Origin: Zobellia galactanivorans
GTDB lineage: Bacteria > Bacteroidota > Bacteroidia > Flavobacteriales > Flavobacteriaceae
Reading direction: 5' to 3'
Assembly (NCBI RefSeq): GCF_000973105.1
Contig: NC_015844.1
Coordinates: forward strand, 1-64,000
Length of the DNA stretch: 64,000 nt
Position 1 is the first letter of the stretch. Each line of letters opens with the position of its first letter. A program made the position numbers and the translations under genes. Of the stretch, positions 45,391-52,989 are shown one piece after another. Below the pieces are notes generated by a model. That model was not told the origin of the DNA and did no database searches. It saw nothing but the letters and a program-made list of their open reading frames with translations.

Positions 45391-45978
45391 ATGACTGAAA
45401 AGGAACTGTACCAATCGTTAGACTACGTAAACCACTCACGCGAGAAACGGGCTGAAATGGCACTCCTGGTCACTACAAATCCTCAATTGGTAAGGCCTTT
45501 GCTCAAAATTGCCTTTGAGGTAGACAACCCCATATCCAATAAGGCCTGTTGGGTCTTGGAATTTACGGCTAAGGAAAACCTTCCCTTTCTTTACCCCCAT
45601 TTAGATGTTTTTACCGCCAATCTCGGCAGGGTACATTTTGACTCCGCCGTACGGCCCCTTGCCAAAATTTGCGAGTTTTTGACCAAGACCTATTTCTCAA
45701 AACAAAAAAACGAACTACAGGCGATTATGACCGAAACGCAACTTGAACGCCTAACCGCGGCATGTTTCGATTGGTTGATAGGAGAGCACAAAGTAGCGGC
45801 CAAAGCCTATTCCATGACCTCATTATGGCTACTCGGCCAGAGGTATCCATGGGTCCACCCCGAACTAAAAATGATCTTAGAACAAAATTATCCAGAGGGA
45901 AGTGCCGCTTATCAAGCTAGGGCGAGGGAAATTTTGGCCAAGTTAAAGAAGTTGTCGGCCCAAAAAACGAGTTATTAA
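45391..45978 (+). CDS. HEAT-like helical protein of unknown function
   Basis: A 195-residue soluble, all-helical protein without a signal peptide. Repeated helix pairs and the WVLEF-TAKENLPFLYPHLDVF segment suggest a HEAT-type solenoid. It has no catalytic motif. Relatives in databases sometimes carry the name adenylosuccinate lyase because they sit before purB; the sequence is unrelated to PurB. It lies 24 bases after the sirtuin gene and 104 before purB, which has its own promoter. Confidence 0.75.
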   Translation: MTEKELYQSLDYVNHSREKRAEMALLVTTNPQLVRPLLKIAFEVDNPISNKACWVLEFTAKENLPFLYPHLDVFTANLGRVHFDSAVRPLAKICEFLTKTYFSKQKNELQAIMTETQLERLTAACFDWLIGEHKVAAKAYSMTSLWLLGQRYPWVHPELKMILEQNYPEGSAAYQARAREILAKLKKLSAQKTSY

Positions 45979-46020
45979 CTTTTTAACTACAACTTTTTAG
46001 TACAAGACACCTAAAAACCT

Positions 46021-46051
46021 TTTAAAACTAGCCATCATAAGGTATCTTTGC
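46021..46051 (+). promoter_or_regulatory. purB promoter
   Basis: TTTA at 46021-46024, a 19-base spacer, then TATCTTTG at 46044-46051, a perfect TANNTTTG, 31 bases before purB. Confidence 0.6.
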
Positions 46052-46082
46052 TTTTTTTCGAAAATCAACCTTATACAACATT

Positions 46083-47426
46083 ATGTCGCTAAACGCTTTG
46101 AACGCTATTTCGCCTATAGATGGGCGCTACAGAAGTAAAACTGAACCATTGGCACCATTTTTTTCGGAGGAAGCCCTTATCAAGTACAGAGTACGGGTTG
46201 AAATCGAATATTTTATAGCCTTGTGCGAAATTCCATTACCCCAACTTTCAGGGTTCGACCACGGCAAATTTGAGGCGCTACGCGAAATCTATATCAATTT
46301 TGATACGGCCGACGCACAAGAAATCAAAGAAATAGAGAAAACCACCAATCACGACGTAAAAGCGGTGGAATATTTTATCAAGAGTGCTTTTGATAAATTA
46401 GGCCTATCGGCCCATAAAGAGTTCATTCACTTCGGACTAACCTCCCAAGACATCAATAACACGGCCATTCCGCTCTCTATCAAAGAGGCTACCAATGAAG
46501 TATACGTACCCGAATACACGGCCTTATTGAACAAAATCGAGGAGTTGGCCAAAGAATGGGCCGACATCCCCATGTTGGCACGAACACACGGACAACCGGC
46601 ATCGCCAACCCGTCTCGGTAAGGAAATAGAAGTTTTTGCCGTACGTTTAAAAGAGCAGTTCAACCTCTTGAACGATATCCCCAGTGCCGCCAAGTTTGGA
46701 GGGGCTACAGGAAACTATAACGCACACAAGGTCGCCTATCCTTCTATTGACTGGAAAGCTTTTGGAACCCGATTTGTACAAGAAAAACTAGGGCTGCATC
46801 ACTCCTTCCCTACGACACAAATTGAACACTACGACCATATGGCCGCCTTGTTCGATACCTTAAAAAGGATCAATACCATAATTCTTGATTTAGACCGGGA
46901 TTTTTGGACCTATGTTTCAATGGATTATTTTAAACAACGCATCAAAAAAGGTGAAGTTGGATCATCGGCCATGCCGCACAAGGTAAACCCCATAGATTTT
47001 GAAAATTCCGAAGGTAACCTAGGTATAGCAAATGCCCTCTTTGAGCACCTATCGGCCAAATTACCGGTTTCCCGTTTGCAACGCGACCTTACCGACAGTA
47101 CGGTTCTTAGAAACGCCGGAATGCCCTTTGCCCATACGGTAATCGCATTTCAGTCAACATTAAAAGGATTGAACAAACTCTTGTTGAACAAAGAGAAATT
47201 TGAGCAAGACCTTGAAAACAACTGGGCCGTAGTAGCCGAAGCCATTCAGACGATCTTACGAAGGGAAGGCTACCCCAACCCTTACGAAGCATTAAAGGGA
47301 CTCACCCGTACCAATGCCAAAATAGACCAGAATTCCATTGCCGATTTTATCGATACACTTGAGGTTTCTGAAGAAATCAAACAAGAGCTTAAGGTAATTA
47401 CCCCGAGCAACTATACCGGAATTTAA
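46083..47426 (+). CDS. purB: Adenylosuccinate lyase
   Basis: A 447-residue fumarase/aspartase-superfamily lyase acting twice in purine synthesis (SAICAR and adenylosuccinate). It begins SLNALNAISPIDGRYR and has the superfamily signature GSSAMPHKVNPIDFE, the flexible serine loop. TSQDINNTAIPL and ARTHGQPASPTRLGKE are also diagnostic. It is driven by its own promoter and ends in a bidirectional terminator shared with the convergent mscS gene. Confidence 0.98.
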   Translation: MSLNALNAISPIDGRYRSKTEPLAPFFSEEALIKYRVRVEIEYFIALCEIPLPQLSGFDHGKFEALREIYINFDTADAQEIKEIEKTTNHDVKAVEYFIKSAFDKLGLSAHKEFIHFGLTSQDINNTAIPLSIKEATNEVYVPEYTALLNKIEELAKEWADIPMLARTHGQPASPTRLGKEIEVFAVRLKEQFNLLNDIPSAAKFGGATGNYNAHKVAYPSIDWKAFGTRFVQEKLGLHHSFPTTQIEHYDHMAALFDTLKRINTIILDLDRDFWTYVSMDYFKQRIKKGEVGSSAMPHKVNPIDFENSEGNLGIANALFEHLSAKLPVSRLQRDLTDSTVLRNAGMPFAHTVIAFQSTLKGLNKLLLNKEKFEQDLENNWAVVAEAIQTILRREGYPNPYEALKGLTRTNAKIDQNSIADFIDTLEVSEEIKQELKVITPSNYTGI

Positions 47427-47447
47427 AAATTCAATAAATCCCTTAAC

Positions 47448-47476
47448 AAAAAAAGGCCGCAAATTGCGGCCTTTTT
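47448..47476 (+). terminator. Bidirectional terminator between purB and mscS-type gene
   Basis: 10-bp stem AAAAGGCCGC / GCGGCCTTTT with loop AAATT and A/T tracts on both sides. Confidence 0.9.
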
Positions 47477-47507
47477 GGGGGGATAATGGTTAGTGTTTAA
47501 GTAGCGA

Positions 47508-48323
47508 TTATCCTTTTCTTTGTATTTCAACCTGATGTGGGTAAGGAATTTCAATTCCAGCCTTATCAAGAGCAAGCTTACAGTTTTCCAAAGTTCCGAA
47601 ATATACATCCCAGTAATCTTCTGGCTTACAGAACGGACGCACTGCAAAGTTTACAGAACTGTCGGCCAGTTCCGAAACGTTCACCGATGGTGCCGGATCT
47701 TTTAGAACCTTGGGGTCTGAGGTAAGTACATTGAGTAAAACCTCTTTTGCCGTTTTTATATCTTCCCCATAACCTACTCCTATGGTCGTATCAACCCTCA
47801 TTTTACCTTCTGCGGTGTAGTTGATGATATTTCCGTTAGCCATTGCCCCGTTGGGTATAATGGCCAATTTATTGTCTGGCGTTATAATTTTGGTCGTGAA
47901 AATTTCTATTTCTTTCACTACGCCCAATAAACCTTGCGCCTCGATCAAATCCCCTATACGATAGGGTTTGAATATGATAAGCAAAACCCCTCCTGCAAAA
48001 TTCGATAATGACCCTTGCAAGGCAAGACCTATGGCCAAACCGGCAGCGGCTATAATGGCTGCAAAACTGGTTGTTTCAACCCCCAATTTGGAAATTACCA
48101 TGATGATCAAGAAAATAGTCATGGTCCATTTGACCAAGCTCAACAAAAACTGTTGCAACGACTCGTCATAACTTTTACGGGCCATACCTTTTCTCAGTAC
48201 TCCCATAATCTTCTTAATGACCCATGAGCCGATAAGGTAAATTAATATTGCGCCCAATACCTTTGGCCCGTATTCGACGGCAAAATCAATGCCTTTGTTC
48301 ATCCATACTTCCGCTTGTTCCAT
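47508..48323 (-). CDS. Small-conductance mechanosensitive channel, MscS family
   Basis: A 271-residue channel that releases solutes on hypo-osmotic shock. Three transmembrane helices precede the pore helix AAAGLAIGLALQGSLSNFAGGVLLIIFKPYRIGD, the MscS hallmark. The beta domain follows with IPNGAMANGNIINYT, then a C-terminal alpha/beta domain. Size equals E. coli MscS. It lies downstream of the DUF4252 cluster on the same strand but behind a likely terminator. Confidence 0.95.
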   Translation of the reverse strand: MEQAEVWMNKGIDFAVEYGPKVLGAILIYLIGSWVIKKIMGVLRKGMARKSYDESLQQFLLSLVKWTMTIFLIIMVISKLGVETTSFAAIIAAAGLAIGLALQGSLSNFAGGVLLIIFKPYRIGDLIEAQGLLGVVKEIEIFTTKIITPDNKLAIIPNGAMANGNIINYTAEGKMRVDTTIGVGYGEDIKTAKEVLLNVLTSDPKVLKDPAPSVNVSELADSSVNFAVRPFCKPEDYWDVYFGTLENCKLALDKAGIEIPYPHQVEIQRKG

Positions 48324-48410
48324 AATAGTTTCTCTTTATCTTAGGTTAGTGCTATATTCTGTAAGACACTCCATTTTTCTAAAAGTCACTTAAAATTTTA
48401 AATTTTGACC

Positions 48411-48448
48411 AAAAAAAAAACAAACCATGGGTTTTGGCTTGTTTTTTT
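48411..48448 (-). terminator. Probable terminator of the ECF/DUF4252 operon
   Basis: Imperfect stem CAAAACC / GGTTTG and outer AACAA/TTGTT pairing; on the minus strand it is followed by a run of ten T. Confidence 0.65.
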
Positions 48449-48468
48449 GATGAATCTGTTTGCTTTTT

Positions 48469-49011
48469 TTACTTCATAAAGTCGGCTATCTTTGAGAGTT
48501 CTCCCCCTTGGTAATCAGACTTTTCCAAGACCTTTACGAACTGGACCATTCTAGCGGGATTCATATTTTTACCCAAAACGCGAACGACCACAAAACCTTT
48601 GTCTTCATTGTCTCCATAAATAACCACCTCATCAATGGCATCGTCATCACCGAGGTATTTTATGGTAGCCTTACCAAATTCAGTGTTCATTTTCATAAGC
48701 TCGGTAAAGTCTTCATTTTTCAAAATGGACTTTATCACCGCCTTCTCTTTCTGAAAATCGACCGCATTGGCATCGGTTTTTTTAAAGGCCAGTACGTTCA
48801 ACTTTTTTAAGGAACCTAATCCCTCCTTTTGTTCTTCGGTCAATTGGGCTTTCTCAATGTTCAACAAGCCTACAGGCAGATCCAAGGTCAAAAAATTGGG
48901 ATTTTCCGAATTTGCAACATAATACTGTTGCAGGCTAGGTGTGGAAGTGCAAGCACTTGTAATACCTAGGAGCAGTACCGCTATAACCCATGTTATTTTT
49001 CTCATGTACAT
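48469..49011 (-). CDS. DUF4252 family lipoprotein
   Basis: A 180-residue DUF4252 protein with a lipoprotein signal peptide (lipobox ending at C of ITSACTS). Mature features: LTEEQKEGLGSLKKLNVLAFKK, EDFTELMKM and the C-terminal GKNMNPARMVQFVKVL. It is the third and most divergent of three paralogues, and the only one with a lipobox. It is downstream of the ECF sigma operon. Function unknown. MRK at 49005 is an alternative start. Confidence 0.85.
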   Translation of the reverse strand: MYMRKITWVIAVLLLGITSACTSTPSLQQYYVANSENPNFLTLDLPVGLLNIEKAQLTEEQKEGLGSLKKLNVLAFKKTDANAVDFQKEKAVIKSILKNEDFTELMKMNTEFGKATIKYLGDDDAIDEVVIYGDNEDKGFVVVRVLGKNMNPARMVQFVKVLEKSDYQGGELSKIADFMK

Positions 49012-49065
49012 ATTTTTTAGAATATTGAATTGTATTTAGGTATTCCCTTAGCAGGTGCTACCTTA

Positions 49066-49611
49066 CTACCTCTCCCCTACCTCGTTTAGTTCTTTCGGAA
49101 GATCCATCTTTTTGGTCAGGGCCCCGATTTTGTTCAGGTCGATATCGCCTGTCATAGATACCAGTACACTTTCAAATTTTCTATTATCGACACCTAGCTC
49201 ATCGCTATTGATGTCGGATACGAACAACAAAAGCTCACTTACATGGTCTTCGTCCCTACCTTGTTTAATATAAAATTTGACCGTGGCATCTTTGTCCCTC
49301 ACCTTCATCAACTCCTCCAATGAAGATGAGTTCAAGTATTTTTTTACGGTTTTGCCCATATCCTCGGAGATCCGGGCATCTTCCGTAATAAATATCTTAA
49401 TCCCCTCTAAGCCTTGGGCGATATCGGCAAAATCTTGGGCATCTTGGTCGCTTTCGTCAAAGGCGGCAATATTGCCAGCCAATCGAATCATACCCTTGTT
49501 TATGGTGACAGAGCCTACATCTTTCATATTATCGTACTTATCGAAAATAGATTGAGAGCTGCCGAGAAACGGTAATACTGCCAGTACTAGAAATACACTT
49601 AGTTTTTTCAT
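49066..49611 (-). CDS. DUF4252 family exported protein (paralogue 2)
   Basis: A 181-residue exported protein with a signal peptide ending near LGSSQ. Mature motifs are SIFDKYDNMKDVGSVTINKGMIRL, GLEGIKIFITED, LMKVRDKDATVKFYIKQGRDEDHVSELLLFV and SMTGDIDLNKIGALTKKMDLP. It is strongly similar to the paralogue upstream. Membership in DUF4252 is clear; its role is not. It is in the minus-strand run of sigma, anti-sigma-like and three DUF4252 genes. Confidence 0.87.
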   Translation of the reverse strand: MKKLSVFLVLAVLPFLGSSQSIFDKYDNMKDVGSVTINKGMIRLAGNIAAFDESDQDAQDFADIAQGLEGIKIFITEDARISEDMGKTVKKYLNSSSLEELMKVRDKDATVKFYIKQGRDEDHVSELLLFVSDINSDELGVDNRKFESVLVSMTGDIDLNKIGALTKKMDLPKELNEVGER

Positions 49612-49670
49612 GATTGTTCGTTTTAAGATTAATGATCGTTTTTGATTATTGATTGATGATGATTGATTTA

Positions 49671-50213
49671 TTATCTGTTTTTGCCCGCTTCGTTCAATTC
49701 TTCGGGCAGGTTCATTTTTTTCGTCAAAGAACCTATCTTGTTCAAGTCGATATCGCCAGTAAGGGATAACAGTACCGTTTCGAATTTTCTTCCGTTTACA
49801 TCTATATCGTTCTTCATACCGGTCACGAACATCAAGAGCTCGCTCACGTGGTCGTCATCTTTACCGCTACGGATGTAAAACTTTACGTTGGCATCTTTAT
49901 CCTTTACCCGCATAAGTTCTTCCAACTTGGCCGATTTAAGGTATTTCTCTACCGATAGTTTCATATCTGCAGAAATCGCCTTGTCTTCGGTAATGAACAC
50001 TTTTAGGTTGTTAAGGCTTTTGGCGATATCCATAAAGTCTTTTGCCTCGGGATCATCAACCTCAACGTCTATTTTACTCAAGAGGTTGAACATACTGCGG
50101 TTCACGACCACGGCACTGACTTTGTCCAGGTCTTCATACTTATCGAACAGGGACTGTGAAAAGCCCATAACCGGAAACACTGCTACTATTAGTACTATTA
50201 ATATTTTTTTCAT
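49671..50213 (-). CDS. DUF4252 family exported protein (paralogue 1)
   Basis: A 180-residue exported protein with a signal peptide (ending VMGFSQ). Motifs parallel paralogue 2: SLFDKYEDLDKVSAVVVNRSMFNL, LNNLKVFITEDK, VSELLMFVTGM and SLTGDIDLNKIGSLTKKMNLPEELNE. The frame is open upstream to 50267, but the Lys/Arg-rich stretch there is not a signal peptide; MKKILIVLIV at 50213 is. It follows the anti-sigma-like gene by 16 bases. Confidence 0.87.
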   Translation of the reverse strand: MKKILIVLIVAVFPVMGFSQSLFDKYEDLDKVSAVVVNRSMFNLLSKIDVEVDDPEAKDFMDIAKSLNNLKVFITEDKAISADMKLSVEKYLKSAKLEELMRVKDKDANVKFYIRSGKDDDHVSELLMFVTGMKNDIDVNGRKFETVLLSLTGDIDLNKIGSLTKKMNLPEELNEAGKNR

Positions 50214-50229
50214 CTTTCGGATTTTTATT

Positions 50230-50679
50230 TTAATTCTTATTGTAAATTTTATCTTTCGCCTCAACAAATTCGTTTAAATAGGCCATCTTCTCCGTGCCCC
50301 TCTCCATATTTTGGGCCAATAGGTCTAAGGCTTTTTTGGTTTCGTTATAGGCATATTGGGCCTGTTGCTGTTCCAGTTCCTTTTCATCATAATAGGTTTT
50401 TCCAAAATAAACACCGAGCATCAGCACTGCCGCCGCCGCTATCGACAACCATTTATACAGGCTACTTCCTCCTAGTTTCTTTTCAGGGCCCAAATCAAGG
50501 GGTTTTGCAAACCTTTCTTTTTTGGCCTTGGCGACAAAACCGAACAAAGGAGCGTATGGCTTTAGGTCGTCAGGTATGTTCTCTTTAGAGAAATAGTCTC
50601 TCAACACCTCTTCTTCGGCCACCGTTGTATCGGCTTCAAAGTATCTTTCGAGCAATTTTTTTACGTTATCCAATTCCAT
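50230..50679 (-). CDS. Membrane anti-sigma-like protein
   Basis: A 149-residue protein with a soluble N-terminus (about 1-72), one transmembrane helix (about 75-93, WLSIAAAAVLMLGVYFG) and a periplasmic coil. The N-terminus has the LERYFEADTTVAEEEVLRDYF pattern seen in Bacteroidota proteins that accompany ECF sigma factors. Its start overlaps the sigma stop by 14 bases, so stoichiometric, coupled production is likely. Anti-sigma function is inference from position and topology. Confidence 0.75.
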   Translation of the reverse strand: MELDNVKKLLERYFEADTTVAEEEVLRDYFSKENIPDDLKPYAPLFGFVAKAKKERFAKPLDLGPEKKLGGSSLYKWLSIAAAAVLMLGVYFGKTYYDEKELEQQQAQYAYNETKKALDLLAQNMERGTEKMAYLNEFVEAKDKIYNKN

Positions 50680-51175
50680 AACTGTGTTTTTGCATTAATT
50701 TTTCCCTAACGGTCTTTCTCGCCCGAGATAGGGCCACCCGTACTGCCGTTGGCTTCATCTCTAACATATCGGCAATTTCATCGTAATCATATTCTTCAAC
50801 ATCGCGCAACTGCAAGACCATTTTTTGTTGCTCCGGTAAATCTTCCATAATTTTCTGTACCCAAGAGACACTATCTTTGGCCTCTACTTTTTTCTGTAGC
50901 GAACTACCGCCCTCCTTATAATTGGTATGAACCAGTTTCAAGTTTCCGGCCTGTTTCGATTTTAGACGATCTAAACAGAAATTCTTTGTCATGGTCATCG
51001 CAAAAGCCTCAACGTTCTTGTACTGCCCCATATTCTTTTTCTTCGCCCATAGCTTCAACAGAATCTCTTGGGTGGCATCCTCAGCCTCTTCCCTAGAAAC
51101 CAGCAAACGTTTTGCCAAACGATAGAGCTTGTCTTGAAAAGGACCGACAATCTTTAAAAAATCTGCCTGTTGCAT
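50666..51175 (-). CDS. RNA polymerase sigma-70 factor, ECF subfamily
   Basis: A 169-residue ECF sigma factor. Region 2 contains LYRLAKRLLVSREEAEDATQEILLKLW and AFAMTMTKNFCLDRLKSK; region 4 contains LPEQQKMVLQLRDVEEYDYDEIADMLEMKPTAVRVALSRARKTVREKL. ATG at 51175 (MQQADFLKIV) is preferred; an upstream ATG at 51202 would add 9 residues. An ECF-type promoter motif at 51225-51253 precedes it, suggesting autoregulation. Divergent from the S41 protease genes. Confidence 0.93.
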   Translation of the reverse strand: MQQADFLKIVGPFQDKLYRLAKRLLVSREEAEDATQEILLKLWAKKKNMGQYKNVEAFAMTMTKNFCLDRLKSKQAGNLKLVHTNYKEGGSSLQKKVEAKDSVSWVQKIMEDLPEQQKMVLQLRDVEEYDYDEIADMLEMKPTAVRVALSRARKTVREKLMQKHSYGIG

Positions 51176-51224
51176 TGTTTTGGTCGGGTTACTATTGAAC
51201 ACTTTATAATGAGGTCTTCATAAT

Positions 51225-51253
51225 CAAGACGAGACACTTCTGGTTATGTTACA
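51225..51253 (-). promoter_or_regulatory. ECF-type promoter before the sigma operon
   Basis: Minus strand: TGTAACATAACC (51242-51253) and CGTCTTG (51225-51231). GTAAC and GTC are 17 bases apart, matching the general ECF pattern of an AAC -35 and a CGTC -10. Predicted leader about 45 bases to the ATG at 51175. Confidence 0.55.
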
Positions 51254-51414
51254 AATATTTTTTAATTTTCGCTTTGTAAGCTATTACTACAACTTTTTAC
51301 TAACTGTTTACGTATACTAACTTAAACGATTTAAAATAAACTCCCCCATTATATTATCATGCCTTTTTTGGAACGGTAATTGATTCGGTAGTTTTACTTC
51401 ACAACAAAAAAGCT

Positions 51415-52905
51415 ATGAAAAAGTACCTCTTATTATTGTTGTCCGCAGGGCTATTCTTTACCAGTTGCAAAAACGATGACGATATTTTCCCCGATGACAA
51501 TGGAGATGAAACCCAAAAAACGGCAAACGATTACCCCGTACAAAATTTCATGTACCAAGTAATGAATTCATTTTACTTCTGGCAAGAAGATGTTCCCAAT
51601 CTGGCCGATAGCAAATTTAAAAGTCTTGATGACCCGGATTATATTTCTTTTTTGGCTTCCGAATCTGATCCCGAAGCCTTTTTCAATAGCTTATTATTTG
51701 AAGATGATCGTTTTAGTTTCTTAAGGGAAGACTATCACGATCTGGTAAATAGCTTTCAAGGGATATCAAAAAGTAATGGCCTTGAATTCGGTCTTTCTTT
51801 ATTTGGTGACAATAGAGATGTTTTCGGATATGTACAATACGTTGTAAAAGATTCCGATGCGGATAAAAAAGGCATGAAAAGAGGCGATATTTTTCTTACC
51901 GTAGATGGAGAGCAACTTTTTTACAACTCTGCAACGGACAACAACTTCCACTTGTTCAACGAAGATAGTTACACCTTGGGAATGGCCGATATTATCGACA
52001 AGACCATTACGCCTAACAATAAAAAAGTCACCTTGACCAAAGAAGAGGGCCTAACGGAGAACCCTATTTATTTATCTACCGTTATCGAACATAATGGCGT
52101 AAAAGTCGGCTACATTATGTACAATTCCTTTATAGCCAGTTATGACGATGAACTGAACGAGGTCTTCGGAAACCTTAAAGCCGAGAATATAGATGAACTT
52201 GTGCTCGATTTCAGGTATAATCCCGGTGGACGAGTTACATCGGCAATACAAATTGCCAGTGCCGTGTACGGTACCAACACCGATGAACTTTTTCTTAAGG
52301 CCCGTTACAACGAAAAGATCATGGAAACATTCGACCCTGGCGATGGAGAAGAAAATTTTGTGGACACGACCTTTGACAGCAAGACCCCACTCAACACCTT
52401 AAACCTAAAGCGTGTATTTGTCATAGCAACAGGAGCCACGGCTTCGGCCAGTGAATTGGTAATGAACGGACTTGCACCCTATGTTGACGTGGTCCACATT
52501 GGTGAGAATACCGTTGGAAAAAACGAATTCTCGAATACCTTCGTCGATGATCCCGAAAACAACTATTTCTACAATGAAGATTACGAAGATAGAATAAACC
52601 CTGACAATCAATGGGGCATACAACCATTATTGGGCCGCAATGAAAATGCCGATGGTTTTTTAGATTACACCAGTGGCCTGGTTCCAGACTATGAACTAGA
52701 TGAGGACGCTGGCAATCTAGGCGTTTTAGGCGATGCCGATGAACCCCTACTTGCCCTTGCCCTATCGGTGATTTCAGGAGAAACCGCAAAACGAAGTTTC
52801 GAACCTCTTATATCGGTCGATTTCGTTTCTAGTTCAAAAATGTTCAAGCCCGGCGCGAACAAAATGCTGATGGATGGCTTGATAAAACCGTTAAAATCAA
52901 AATAA
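51415..52905 (+). CDS. S41 family peptidase, PDZ lipoprotein (copy 1)
   Basis: A 496-residue C-terminal-processing-type serine protease. A lipoprotein signal peptide ends at C18 (FFTSCKN). A helical N-terminal region with VQNFMYQVMNSFYFWQEDVPNL precedes a PDZ domain (about 120-200). The S41 core has catalytic Ser in TASASE (344/346) and Lys in TVGKNEF (K369). DLVLDFRYNPGG is a family motif. Substrate unknown. It is divergent from the ECF operon and is followed by a paralogue. Confidence 0.92.
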   Translation: MKKYLLLLLSAGLFFTSCKNDDDIFPDDNGDETQKTANDYPVQNFMYQVMNSFYFWQEDVPNLADSKFKSLDDPDYISFLASESDPEAFFNSLLFEDDRFSFLREDYHDLVNSFQGISKSNGLEFGLSLFGDNRDVFGYVQYVVKDSDADKKGMKRGDIFLTVDGEQLFYNSATDNNFHLFNEDSYTLGMADIIDKTITPNNKKVTLTKEEGLTENPIYLSTVIEHNGVKVGYIMYNSFIASYDDELNEVFGNLKAENIDELVLDFRYNPGGRVTSAIQIASAVYGTNTDELFLKARYNEKIMETFDPGDGEENFVDTTFDSKTPLNTLNLKRVFVIATGATASASELVMNGLAPYVDVVHIGENTVGKNEFSNTFVDDPENNYFYNEDYEDRINPDNQWGIQPLLGRNENADGFLDYTSGLVPDYELDEDAGNLGVLGDADEPLLALALSVISGETAKRSFEPLISVDFVSSSKMFKPGANKMLMDGLIKPLKSK

Positions 52906-52989
52906 TACAAATAAAGCTCACTAATTTTACGTTGTGATATAAGGGTGGATGCGGTCGTTCACCCGTAAAACACTATTTGTTGTCTTATT

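Noticed and set aside
45391-45978. A second adenylosuccinate lyase next to purB
   Set aside because: Sequence has no lyase signature; it is a helical repeat-like protein.
50214-50267. N-terminal extension of DUF4252 paralogue 1
   Set aside because: Highly basic stretch with no signal character; the MKK start at 50213 yields a standard signal peptide.
49055-50277. Plus-strand frames running antisense through the DUF4252 genes
   Set aside because: They mirror real minus-strand genes with signal peptides and conserved motifs.
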